Assembly: GCA_017438745.1 (NCBI GenBank)
Contig: JAFRUS010000031.1
Location: 1 to 49,803 of the forward strand
DNA from: Oscillospiraceae bacterium
GTDB taxonomy: Bacteria > Bacillota > Clostridia > Oscillospirales > Ruminococcaceae
Length of the DNA stretch: 49,803 nucleotides
Reading direction: 5' to 3'
Part shown: piece by piece, positions 9,216-16,607 of the stretch
How positions within the stretch are numbered: position 1 is the stretch's first letter
Layout of the letters: the number at the start of each line of letters is the position of its first letter
Made by a program: the position numbers and the translations under genes
The notes under the pieces: model-generated
What the model saw: only the letters and a program-made list of their open reading frames with translations
Told to the model about the DNA's origin: nothing
Databases searched by the model: none

Positions 9216-10233
9216 AGATATCAAAAAGAAAATCGAAGAACCGGAATATGATTTCTTAAGAACAAATGAACATCTCGGAAAGAACATCATTCTGCTCGGA
9301 CTCGGCGGTTCACACGCTTACGGAACATTTACGGAAACTTCTGACCTCGATGTACGCGGATGCGCGCTTAACAGTAAGGAAGAGATCTTAAGCCGTGATA
9401 ATTTTGAACAGGTATGCGACCAGCCGACCGATACGACTGTATACTCCTTCAGCAAACTTATGCAGCTGCTGACTGACTGCAATCCGAACACTATCGAGAT
9501 CCTGGGACTGAAAGAGGAGCATTATCTTTATCTTTCCGATATCGGCAGGGAACTGCTCGATAATAAGAAAATGTTTCTTTCAAAGAAGGCGCTGCATTCA
9601 TTCAGCGGTTACGCCACAGCCCAGTTCAGACGTCTTGATAATAAGGCAGGAAGACTTGGAGATCTGAACATTCAGGAGCAGCATATCCTGAACAGCGTAA
9701 AGCTTGCCGAGGAAAACTTTAAGAACATGTATTTCGAATATCCGGAAGATTCGATTAAACTGTATATCGATAAGGCAGTATCTCCGGAACTCGAAACTGA
9801 GATCTTTATGGATATTAACTTAAAGCACTATCCGCTTCGTGACTATAAGGATATGTGGAACCGTATGGCCGACATCGTCCGCGACTACGGCAGATACGGC
9901 AAGCGCAATCAGAACGCAGTCACACACGACAAGCTTGGAAAACACATGATGCATCTTCTGAGACTCTACATGATGTGTATCGACATTCTCGAAAAAGGAG
10001 AGATCATCACATACAGGGAGGCCGAGCATGACCTGCTCATGAGTATCAGAAACGGTGCATATCTCGATGAAAAAAGGCAGCCGAAAGAGGAATTCTTTGA
10101 ACTTGTGGAAGACTACAAGAAACGTCTTGAATATGCCAAGGACAACACTTCGCTTCCTGAAAAGCCGGATTATAAAGCTATCAGGGAATTTACGATGTAT
10201 GTAAATGAAAGAGTCGTAAGAGGGAAAGTCTAA
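9205..10233 (+). CDS. RlaP/YcgL-type nucleotidyltransferase
   Basis: 342 aa, DNA polymerase beta superfamily, matching the PF10127 (RlaP, RNA repair associated) family. The catalytic block near residues 32-48 reads GGSHAYGTFTETSDLDVRG, with the GS motif and the DxD metal ligands. The middle and C-terminal parts are mostly helical and include QFRRLDNKAGRLGD. ATG 9205 is preceded by GAGAGGAAG and overlaps the HD gene. Family members have been linked to RNA repair operons with RNA ligases; no ligase is present here. The pair looks like the two halves of a CCA-type enzyme carried on separate polypeptides. Its nucleotide and acceptor are unknown. Confidence 0.75.
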   Translation: MKLEDIKKKIEEPEYDFLRTNEHLGKNIILLGLGGSHAYGTFTETSDLDVRGCALNSKEEILSRDNFEQVCDQPTDTTVYSFSKLMQLLTDCNPNTIEILGLKEEHYLYLSDIGRELLDNKKMFLSKKALHSFSGYATAQFRRLDNKAGRLGDLNIQEQHILNSVKLAEENFKNMYFEYPEDSIKLYIDKAVSPELETEIFMDINLKHYPLRDYKDMWNRMADIVRDYGRYGKRNQNAVTHDKLGKHMMHLLRLYMMCIDILEKGEIITYREAEHDLLMSIRNGAYLDEKRQPKEEFFELVEDYKKRLEYAKDNTSLPEKPDYKAIREFTMYVNERVVRGKV

Positions 10234-10239
10234 TAGTTT

Positions 10240-10275
10240 AACAGCCGTGAGGAATCAAATATCCTCACGGCTGTT
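10240..10275 (+). terminator. Terminator after the nucleotidyltransferase
   Basis: Stem AACAGCCGTGAGGA/TCCTCACGGCTGTT with an 8-nt loop, then TATATTTG. The same stem is reused at 10833-10865 and 12977-13012. Confidence 0.85.
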
Positions 10276-10317
10276 ATATTTGTGGTGTTATCGAAGCGTC
10301 TGCTCACGAAATGGTGG

Positions 10318-10368
10318 TGCGCCAGTGGCGCACAATTGAATTAGGCATACCCGTTCGGGTATGCCTAA
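10318..10368. repeat. Two small palindromic hairpins
   Basis: TGCGCC-AGT-GGCGCA (10318-10332) and a 28-base near-perfect palindrome centred on CCCGTTCGGG (10341-10368) stand side by side upstream of the DUF3990 gene. No coding potential. Possibly short interspersed repeats. Confidence 0.6.
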
Positions 10369-10393
10369 CTAAAAACTCTACTCATTATCTTTA

Positions 10394-10422
10394 TTGTTAT
10401 TTTGGCATTTTTGATGTATAAT
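10394..10422 (+). promoter_or_regulatory. Promoter of the DUF3990 gene
   Basis: TTGTTA (10394-10399), 17 bp, TATAAT (10417-10422), then AAAGGAGAG before the ATG at 10460. Confidence 0.65.
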
Positions 10423-10459
10423 AATAAATAGATAGTAGCAATGTAAAGGAGAGATTAAA

Positions 10460-10843
10460 ATGCTTGTATATCATGGAAGCAATGTAGAAGTATCAGTACC
10501 ACGAATTATTACAGGCCGAAACACCAAAGATTTTGGTACAGGTTTTTACTGTACAGTTATCCGGGAACAAGCTGAACGCTGGGCTAAAAGATACAAAACA
10601 CCAGTAGTTAATATATATTCCATTCTTATTGATAATGATGATCTTGATATACTTGAATTTAAAGAAATGACGGATCAGTGGCTGGATTTCATAATTGATT
10701 GTCGTAGCGGTAAGCCGCATAATCATCCCTCAGTTGTTGTAAAATCGCTTGGGAAAGATGAAATTATGACAATCCCGGTTCGATATATGCGACCTATCTT
10801 AACGGATGTATTCCGGAATAATAATTATTATAAACAGCCGTGA
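10460..10843 (+). CDS. DUF3990-family protein, probably C-terminally truncated
   Basis: 127 aa. The N-terminal half matches DUF3990: YHGSN near residue 4, then IITGRNTKDFGTGFYCTV and QAERWAKRY, a family proposed to share the ADP-ribosyltransferase fold and often found next to a small DUF3791 partner, absent here. After residue 83 (DCRSGK) the usual family continuation is not recognisable. The last codons AAA CAG CCG TGA lie inside the stem of the terminator at 10833, so the end of the protein is made of terminator sequence, which points to a deletion that removed the original 3' end. It may be inactive. Promoter and ribosome site look intact. Confidence 0.7.
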   Translation: MLVYHGSNVEVSVPRIITGRNTKDFGTGFYCTVIREQAERWAKRYKTPVVNIYSILIDNDDLDILEFKEMTDQWLDFIIDCRSGKPHNHPSVVVKSLGKDEIMTIPVRYMRPILTDVFRNNNYYKQP

Positions 10844-10865
10844 AGGGTATTGCTTCACGGCTGTT
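10833..10865 (+). terminator. Terminator overlapping the DUF3990 stop codon
   Basis: Stem AACAGCCGTGAAG/CTTCACGGCTGTT with a 7-nt loop, then GTTATAAT. The TGA stop of the DUF3990 gene (10841-10843) is within the left arm. Confidence 0.8.
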
Positions 10866-10911
10866 GTTATAATAATTTATCAGTCAGAAAATTTTTTTTG
10901 AAAATGTGTGA

Positions 10912-10931
10912 CAGTTGAGGTGTCTCAACTG
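10912..10931. promoter_or_regulatory. Dyad upstream of the ECF sigma gene
   Basis: CAGTTGAG-GTGT-CTCAACTG, a perfect 8-bp inverted repeat about 55 bp before the sigma ATG and preceded by GTGA. It could be an operator or part of a self-regulated ECF promoter; no sigma-A promoter is clear here. Confidence 0.45.
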
Positions 10932-10985
10932 AATAAATATATGAAAGCAGAAACCATGGAACTCTTTCAGAACAGGAGGAATATA

Positions 10986-11576
10986 ATGACCGGACAGGAA
11001 TATCAGGAACTTTATGAAGAATCCTCTGATAAAGCTTACAGAGTACTGCTTGAAACTTACTGTGACTATGTTTACGCTATAGTATTTAATAAACTCAGAA
11101 GTACAGCATCACGTGCTGATATTGAGGAATGCGTCAGCGATATTTTTGCGGATATATTTTTCGGATTAAAGTCGGATGATGAACACAGTGGTGAGATAAA
11201 AGGCTATATTGCTACAGTGGCAAGCCGGCGTGCTATAAATGAATTTTACAGGATAACTGGCAGAAAGATGCATCAGCCTGATAATTCAGATGAGATCCTT
11301 GCACTGATCAGTTCGGAGGATAATATCGAGACTGAGTCAGACAATAAGGAGGTAAGCCGGATACTGATGGGGAAGATCAAAGAACTTGGTAAACCTGATT
11401 CAGTTATAATTCTTCAGAAGTACTATTACGAACGTTCATCGGCCGAGATAGCAGAATTGCTGTCAATGAAGGCTTCAGCAGTTCGTATGCGTGCTTCAAG
11501 AGCACTCGGAAAACTGAAAAAATCACTGGCTTCGACCGGTATCGTACACAGAAAAGGAGATGCAGATTATGAATAA
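10986..11576 (+). CDS. ECF-type RNA polymerase sigma factor
   Basis: 196 aa. The ATG at 10986 is chosen because CAGGAGGAATATA precedes it; an in-frame ATG further up lacks this and adds residues outside the family. Region 2 (about 8-85) contains YCDYVYAIVFNKL and IEECVSDIFADIF; region 4 (about 130-185) contains the helix-turn-helix SSAEIAELLSMKASAVRMRASRA. The 3' end overlaps the start of the M23-like gene by eight bases, the usual arrangement for a sigma factor and its regulator. Its promoters and stimulus are unknown. Confidence 0.88.
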   Translation: MTGQEYQELYEESSDKAYRVLLETYCDYVYAIVFNKLRSTASRADIEECVSDIFADIFFGLKSDDEHSGEIKGYIATVASRRAINEFYRITGRKMHQPDNSDEILALISSEDNIETESDNKEVSRILMGKIKELGKPDSVIILQKYYYERSSAEIAELLSMKASAVRMRASRALGKLKKSLASTGIVHRKGDADYE

Positions 11577-12744
11577 GAATCAGGAGTTTGATATGCTTGA
11601 AAATGCTGATGACAAGACGGTGGAGCTCCTTTCTGAAGTACCGGTACTCAGTGCTGCTGAAAAAGAGAGGATTTTAAAAATGAGTATAGAAAAACTTAAG
11701 AGGAAAAACGAAAAGGCTGTTCCCACCGATAATTCCTGCAGTAAAAATACAAGTGAGAGCATGAACGATAATCAGATGCGAATAGTGGAAGAAAGGAGAA
11801 AAATAAGATGGCAGTATGCAGTTCCTGCGGCAGCATGCATAATACTTGTCTGCGGAATACTTGGGACATCGTTGCATAAAAAAGAACTCGGAAAGCCATC
11901 AGAAGATAAGCTGACTGATTTGCCGGCTACATTTGTAACAGAACTGACGACCGCTGTGACAATTGCGGAATCCGAAAAAACGACCAGACCTGTAACAGAT
12001 ATTGTTTCAGAAATAACTGATGAAACCGGCTCTGTGGAAACAGTTAAGGAAATAGTCACCGTACCGGCTGAATCCTCGGCAATCGATAGGCCGGTTTCGG
12101 ATAACGCAAAGGTTACTGACGTTCCTACGGATAATTCCGAAAGCGAAAACAGAAGTGAAACGACAGCTGAAGGCAAAGAACATGATGAAAAAGTCACAGA
12201 ACAGACTGAAAATGTCAACAAGGAGGAAACTCTGATCACACAGTCTGATGAAGACACAGATAATACTGATGAAATATGCGAATTTAACTGGCCTGTTGCC
12301 GGCGGATTCGGAGTAATTTCAAAAAGGTACGGAATCAGCAGTTACGAATCAGGATTCCATAAGGGTATCGATATCATCGGACCTGAAGGTGATGATATAT
12401 CAGGAAAGGAAGTCACGGCATCAGCTGACGGTATAGTGTTCCACGTAACTGACACATGTACGCATAATCAGGAAAAGAATGACTGTGATTGTGGCGGCGG
12501 GTATGGTAACTATGTTGTCATAAGACATAAAGACCTTAAATACTGTACACTTTACGCACACCTTGGTTCTGTGACTGTAAGTGTGGGACAGGAGGTTTCG
12601 GCAGGTGAGACCATAGGATATGTCGGCGCAACCGGAAGGGCAGATCAGCCAAAGCTACACCTTGAAGTACGTAACTGGCCTTTTGAATGGACTGCCTCAA
12701 ACACCATTGATCCGGAGGAGTTCATAACGGCTCCTAATGAATAA
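11569..12744 (+). CDS. Membrane-anchored M23/LytM-like protein, probable sigma-factor partner
   Basis: 391 aa from the ATG at 11569 (AAGGAG nine bases upstream). A cytoplasmic N-terminus (about 1-80) with ELLSEVPVLSAAEKERIL resembles small anti-sigma regions. A membrane segment (about 82-102), a Thr/Glu/Ser-rich extracellular linker (about 110-235) and a LytM/peptidase M23 domain (about 238-388) follow. Zinc ligands H264 and D268 (FHKGIDI) and H364 are present, and H331 lies in YAHLGS. The usual HxH is KLH: the catalytic His is K362. The domain may therefore bind cell-wall peptide without cutting it, as degenerate LytM proteins do. Coupling to the ECF factor suggests a wall-sensing switch; this is inference. 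Confidence 0.75.
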   Translation: MNKNQEFDMLENADDKTVELLSEVPVLSAAEKERILKMSIEKLKRKNEKAVPTDNSCSKNTSESMNDNQMRIVEERRKIRWQYAVPAAACIILVCGILGTSLHKKELGKPSEDKLTDLPATFVTELTTAVTIAESEKTTRPVTDIVSEITDETGSVETVKEIVTVPAESSAIDRPVSDNAKVTDVPTDNSESENRSETTAEGKEHDEKVTEQTENVNKEETLITQSDEDTDNTDEICEFNWPVAGGFGVISKRYGISSYESGFHKGIDIIGPEGDDISGKEVTASADGIVFHVTDTCTHNQEKNDCDCGGGYGNYVVIRHKDLKYCTLYAHLGSVTVSVGQEVSAGETIGYVGATGRADQPKLHLEVRNWPFEWTASNTIDPEEFITAPNE

Positions 12745-12812
12745 GCATTGTGCGCCGCAGAAATGGTGGTTTGACTTATATATCTACAGAAATCTGCTGT
12801 TTGCCAATGATC

Positions 12813-12921
12813 ATGCATATTTTTAGAGCCTTTCAAAAAGAAAAATGCATATTTTTATAGGGGTGTGAAATTGAAATATGCATATTTTTCAGAGCTTTTT
12901 CTAATAAAGATGCATATTTTT
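12813..12921. repeat. Four phased ATGCATATTTTT direct repeats
   Basis: Identical 12-mers start at 12813, 12845, 12878 and 12910, so the period is 32, 33 and 32 bp, with spacers of 20, 21 and 20 bp. Spacers 1 and 3 share AGAGC followed by a T-run. No coding potential. It lies between the convergent M23-like and oxidoreductase genes. Confidence 0.9.
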
Positions 12922-12976
12922 AATGGAAAATACATACATTGCAGGAGCGTGCTATAAGAAGCAAAGCTATAAAAAC

Positions 12977-13012
12977 AACAGCCGTGAGGATAATTAACCC
13001 CTCACGGCTGTT
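12977..13012. terminator. Bidirectional terminator, third copy of the AACAGCCGTGAGG stem
   Basis: AACAGCCGTGAGG/CCTCACGGCTGTT with a 10-nt loop. It lies 22 bases from the stop codon of the minus-strand oxidoreductase gene and has A/T-rich flanks on both sides. Confidence 0.8.
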
Positions 13013-13033
13013 ATGTTTATATCCGGTTACGAA

Positions 13034-13582
13034 TTACTTCTCGTAGTCATATCCAAGCTTGAAAGCCTTGGTGTTCTTTTCGATCATAGCAGCCTTTTTC
13101 GGTGGGATGATCTTTTCGAAAACTGAAACGATCTTGTCGTAGTCAATTCCGAAGAAATTGTCAGAGCATTCTCTGATAACCTTACCGAGGATGATGATGT
13201 TGGCCATACCTGTAAGGCCGTTTTCCTTTGCCATTTCTGTTGAAGGAATGTAGTAAACAGTGATGTCATCACGAGTCGACTTTCTGTCGATGATAGAGCT
13301 GTCAGCGAATACGATTCCGCCTGGCTTTACCATTGGTTCGAACTTGTCGAATGAAGGACCGTTCATTGCTATAACAATGTCAGGTGCTGTAACGAGCGGT
13401 GAACCGATCGGGTCGTCTGAGATACATACTGAACAGTTACATGTACCGCCACGCATTTCAGGACCGTATGAAGGAAGCCATGAAAGTTCCTTTCCTTCCA
13501 TAAGTGCAGCGTTTGCAAGGAGTTTTCCTGAGAAGAGAACGCCCTGTCCGCCGAATCCGCATATAATGGTTTCTGTAAGCAT
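13034..13582 (-). CDS. 2-oxoacid:ferredoxin oxidoreductase, gamma subunit
   Basis: 182 aa. It matches the gamma domain of the ferredoxin-dependent 2-oxoacid oxidoreductases: [18 protein letters not shown] at the N-terminus and [18 protein letters not shown] near 40-58. With alpha, beta and the small ferredoxin subunit it oxidatively decarboxylates a 2-oxoacid to acyl-CoA, reducing ferredoxin, or runs in reverse to make branched-chain 2-oxoacids. It is the last gene of a tightly packed operon, 13 bases after the beta subunit. Confidence 0.9.
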   Translation of the reverse strand: MLTETIICGFGGQGVLFSGKLLANAALMEGKELSWLPSYGPEMRGGTCNCSVCISDDPIGSPLVTAPDIVIAMNGPSFDKFEPMVKPGGIVFADSSIIDRKSTRDDITVYYIPSTEMAKENGLTGMANIIILGKVIRECSDNFFGIDYDKIVSVFEKIIPPKKAAMIEKNTKAFKLGYDYEK

Positions 13583-13595
13583 TTTAGTTCTCCTT

Positions 13596-14360
13596 TCAGT
13601 CTGCCTTTTCTTCCTTGTTCCATACTGCTTCGTCCTTGTAAACTCCGAGAGGGAAGTATGGGATCATTTCGTCACGTAATCTCTGGAGAGCGTCAACAGG
13701 AGTGAGACCCCAGTTTGTAGGACATGTTGAGAGTACTTCAACAAGTGAGAAGCCCTTTTTGTTTATCTGGTTTTCGAAAGCCTTCTTGATAGCCTTCTTT
13801 GCTTCACGGATGTGAGCTGGAGTATCAACAGAAACTCTCTGTGCAAGAGCTGTACCGTCGATTGTTGCGAGCATTTCGCAAACCTTTACCGGATAACCCT
13901 GGATCTCAGGTTCACGTCCGTAAGGAGTTGTCTGTGTTACCTGACCAGGAAGAGTTGTAGGAGCCATCTGACCGCCTGTCATACCGTAAATTGTGTTGTT
14001 TACGAAGATAACAGTGATGTTTTCGCCTCTTGCAGCAGCGTGAACAGTTTCACATGTACCGATAGCTGCGAGGTCGCCGTCGCCCTGATATGTGAATACT
14101 ACTGAATCAGGAAGTGCTCTCTTGATACCTGTAGCAACAGCCGGAGCTCTTCCGTGAGGAGCGCCAACCATGTCACATTCAAAGAATTTATATGCCATTA
14201 CTGAGCATCCAACAGGGAAGATACCGATAGTATTTCCTTCGATGCCGAGCTCGTCCATTACTTCTGCTACGAGTCTGTGGATGATACCGTGTGTACATCC
14301 AGGACAGTAAGTTGTAGCTACGTCGCAGAGTGCGTGCGGTTTGTCAAATACTACTGCCAT
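13596..14360 (-). CDS. 2-oxoacid:ferredoxin oxidoreductase, beta (TPP-binding) subunit
   Basis: 254 aa thiamine-diphosphate-binding subunit. TYCPGCTHG (near 17-25) is the typical N-terminal block, and GDGDLAAIG followed about 25 residues on by [11 protein letters not shown] is the TPP/Mg motif. One base separates it from the alpha gene, so translation is probably coupled. Substrate cannot be fixed from sequence; the closest family resemblance is to the 2-oxoisovalerate-type (VOR) enzymes rather than pyruvate or 2-oxoglutarate types. Confidence 0.9.
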   Translation of the reverse strand: MAVVFDKPHALCDVATTYCPGCTHGIIHRLVAEVMDELGIEGNTIGIFPVGCSVMAYKFFECDMVGAPHGRAPAVATGIKRALPDSVVFTYQGDGDLAAIGTCETVHAAARGENITVIFVNNTIYGMTGGQMAPTTLPGQVTQTTPYGREPEIQGYPVKVCEMLATIDGTALAQRVSVDTPAHIREAKKAIKKAFENQINKKGFSLVEVLSTCPTNWGLTPVDALQRLRDEMIPYFPLGVYKDEAVWNKEEKAD

Positions 14361-14361
14361 A

Positions 14362-15420
14362 TTAGAGACCCCTTTCTGATATCTTTACTATTTCATCAAG
14401 AATTTCAGCAGGTGTCGGGATGTTACCGCCGTTTCTGCCGAAGAATTCTACTGGAATTCTGCAATTGAGAGCAAGACGGATGTCGTCAACCATCTGTCCC
14501 TTTGACATTTCAACGCTTAATACTTTCTTTGCAGTCTTACATGCTGCGTTAAGTTCTTCAACAGGGAAAGGCCAGAGTGTCTTTGGTCTGAAAAGACCTG
14601 CCTTGATGCCTTTTTCTCTTGCCTGGTTTACAGCAGACTTGGCAACTCGTGCTGTTGTACCGAAAGCTGTGATAACGAGGTCAGCATCTTCACACATGTA
14701 GATCTCAGCGTCGTGGATGTTCTTCTTTATTGTTTCGTACTTTTCGTATCTTGCGTCAACTGAAGCTTCGAGTTCGTCAGGCTGGAGGAAGAGTGAGTTG
14801 ATGATGTTGTGCTTTCTTCCGCCCTTGTGACCGCATGCAGCCCAGTCCTTTGGCTCGATCTTAGGAGTTTCGTCTGAGAATGTAACAGGTTCCATCATCT
14901 GACCGATAAAGCCGTCTGTAAGGATCATTACAGGCATACGGTATCTGTCAGCTTCTTCGAAAGCTCTGATTGTCATGTCAACTGTTTCCTGAACAGATGC
15001 AGGAGCGAAAACGATGAGCTGGAAGTCGCCGTGACCGAGAGCCTTTGTAGCCTGCCAGTAGTCTGACTGTGATGGCTGGATGCTTCCGAGACCCGGGCCG
15101 CCTCTCTGTACGTTTACGATAACAGCAGGGAGGTCTGAACCTGCGAGATATGAAACACCTTCACTCTTGAGTGAGATTCCCGGTGATGAGCTTGATGTCA
15201 TTGTTCTGACACCTGCTGAGCTTGCGCCGAGTACCATGTTTACAGCGGCAAGTTCACTTTCAGCCTGGAGAAATGTGATGTTTCTCTTCTTCATATTTTT
15301 TGCAAGATATGCAGCTACCTCAGTCTGAGGTGTTATAGGATATGCGAAGAAGCATTTGCAGCCTGCACGGATAGCAGCCTCAGCAAGAGCTTCGTTGCCT
15401 TTCATAAGAACTCTTTCCAT
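14362..15420 (-). CDS. vorB: 2-oxoacid:ferredoxin oxidoreductase, alpha subunit (VorB-type)
   Basis: 352 aa. The start MERVLMKGNEALAEAAIRAG and the block FAYPITPQTEVA are characteristic of proteins named 3-methyl-2-oxobutanoate dehydrogenase subunit VorB. Further conserved parts are SSSPGISLKSEG and QRGGPGLGSIQPSQSDYWQA. It holds the pyrimidine-binding and C-terminal domains of the enzyme. In rumen bacteria these enzymes use isobutyrate, isovalerate and 2-methylbutyrate for amino acid synthesis, which fits this organism, but the substrate is inferred. Confidence 0.88.
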   Translation of the reverse strand: MERVLMKGNEALAEAAIRAGCKCFFAYPITPQTEVAAYLAKNMKKRNITFLQAESELAAVNMVLGASSAGVRTMTSSSSPGISLKSEGVSYLAGSDLPAVIVNVQRGGPGLGSIQPSQSDYWQATKALGHGDFQLIVFAPASVQETVDMTIRAFEEADRYRMPVMILTDGFIGQMMEPVTFSDETPKIEPKDWAACGHKGGRKHNIINSLFLQPDELEASVDARYEKYETIKKNIHDAEIYMCEDADLVITAFGTTARVAKSAVNQAREKGIKAGLFRPKTLWPFPVEELNAACKTAKKVLSVEMSKGQMVDDIRLALNCRIPVEFFGRNGGNIPTPAEILDEIVKISERGL

Positions 15421-15422
15421 TA

Positions 15423-15629
15423 TTATTCTCCTTTTTCAACTTTTATAACGCAGTCAGGGCACATCATGGCACATAACGCGCAGGAAATACACTTTGAATT
15501 ATCAGTACATTCTGCAGGGTAATAACCTTTCTGGTTGTGCTTTTCCTCAGAGAGTTTAATGATCTTTTTAGGACATGCTTCAACACAGAGTCCGCAGCCT
15601 TTGCATCTTTCGAAGTTTATCGTTATCAT
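15423..15629 (-). CDS. 2-oxoacid oxidoreductase delta subunit, 2x[4Fe-4S] ferredoxin
   Basis: 68 aa bacterial-type ferredoxin. Two clusters are visible: C9, C12, C15, C19 and C47, C50, C53, C57, each CxxCxxCxxxC. It is the first gene of the oxidoreductase operon and passes electrons from the TPP subunit to free ferredoxin. A two-base gap to the alpha gene indicates co-translation. Confidence 0.93.
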   Translation of the reverse strand: MITINFERCKGCGLCVEACPKKIIKLSEEKHNQKGYYPAECTDNSKCISCALCAMMCPDCVIKVEKGE

Positions 15630-15721
15630 TCTTTTCGCCTCTTTTACTTTTTTAATATTTCTGGTTTATCCTTACTTATATGTATGAGGCGGCAGTCCGC
15701 CGTAGGGATAACATTGATTCC

Positions 15722-16372
15722 TTATTCCCAGATAAGCTTTACTTTTCTTTTTACGGTAAAGTCGCCTTCTGACGGAACGAGATTTTCAGGTATGCACCTG
15801 AATTTTACCGGAAGACCGGTGAGTTTCTGGATGTCATCAGAGAAGCCGGAAGCGTTCTCAACGATGGCAGCTGTGGTTTCAGCACCGAGATTCGGATTGC
15901 TTACAAGTCCTGTGACTTTCATGCGGCAGGCCATTTCAATCTCATGCAGCAGGGTAACAGTTTCTTCTGCTGAAACCTCTGTTGTACGGTACATGTTGTA
16001 AACGTAAAGCAGATCGTAGTCGCCGGCGTACTTTTCGATGACATGCTGATATCTGCCAAGAGCGAAAGCTCCGGCATCTGAACCGCCCACGTCGATAACT
16101 GTGTGATCGTGAGAGCGAATGATACGTTCAATGTCAAAGTTGAGCACAGGAAGGTCAACATTTGAATTTGCAAAATCAGGTGTGATCACATCGATGCCGT
16201 TTTCAGTAAGCTCATCTCTGAAGTCAGCAGTCCTGAAATAAGGATTGACTGTGTCGATGTCAACGATCGCGGTCGTTCCGTGTTCCTTCATTGCATATGC
16301 GAGATTAACAGCAAGGTTTGTCTTGCCGGATCCGTATTCGCCTGTGATGATCGTAATCTTTTTAAACTGCAT
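15722..16372 (-). CDS. ParA/CooC-like P-loop NTPase
   Basis: 216 aa nucleotide-binding protein. The Walker A motif is GEYGSGKTN (11-19); VDIDTVNPYFRTAD follows at about 37-50, and VIDVGGSDAGAFALGRY is a second conserved block near 93-109. Length and motifs fit the MinD/CooC-type deviant Walker A group in fold. It lies 92 bases upstream of the ferredoxin subunit on the same strand, so it may be in the operon. A role in cofactor insertion into the oxidoreductase is possible but not shown. Confidence 0.75.
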   Translation of the reverse strand: MQFKKITIITGEYGSGKTNLAVNLAYAMKEHGTTAIVDIDTVNPYFRTADFRDELTENGIDVITPDFANSNVDLPVLNFDIERIIRSHDHTVIDVGGSDAGAFALGRYQHVIEKYAGDYDLLYVYNMYRTTEVSAEETVTLLHEIEMACRMKVTGLVSNPNLGAETTAAIVENASGFSDDIQKLTGLPVKFRCIPENLVPSEGDFTVKRKVKLIWE

Positions 16373-16558
16373 TCGAAATATCCTTTACACTAATTCTGTG
16401 GGTTTATGCTTCCTTTGCAGATACGTTTTTCCTCGTCCTGACAAAAAATATGTCATATTCCCCGTGAAGGGAATATAACATGAAAGCAAATGTTTGAATT
16501 AACAGTTCTATTATACCACTTTTCTGATATCCAGTCAATGATTTTTGAAAAACAAATA

Positions 16559-16592
16559 CGCTGATCAGGAATGAAATGTGTCCTGATCAGCG
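16559..16592 (-). terminator. Terminator after the HD-GYP gene
   Basis: CGCTGATCAGGA/TCCTGATCAGCG with a 10-nt loop; on the minus strand it is followed by TATTTGTTTTT. It lies 16 bases past the stop of the HD-GYP gene. Confidence 0.85.
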
Positions 16593-16607
16593 TTTTAATT
16601 AATATAT

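Noticed and set aside
12813..12921. CRISPR array
   Set aside because: Repeats are 12 bp, spacers 20-21 bp and partly similar to one another, and no cas gene is present.
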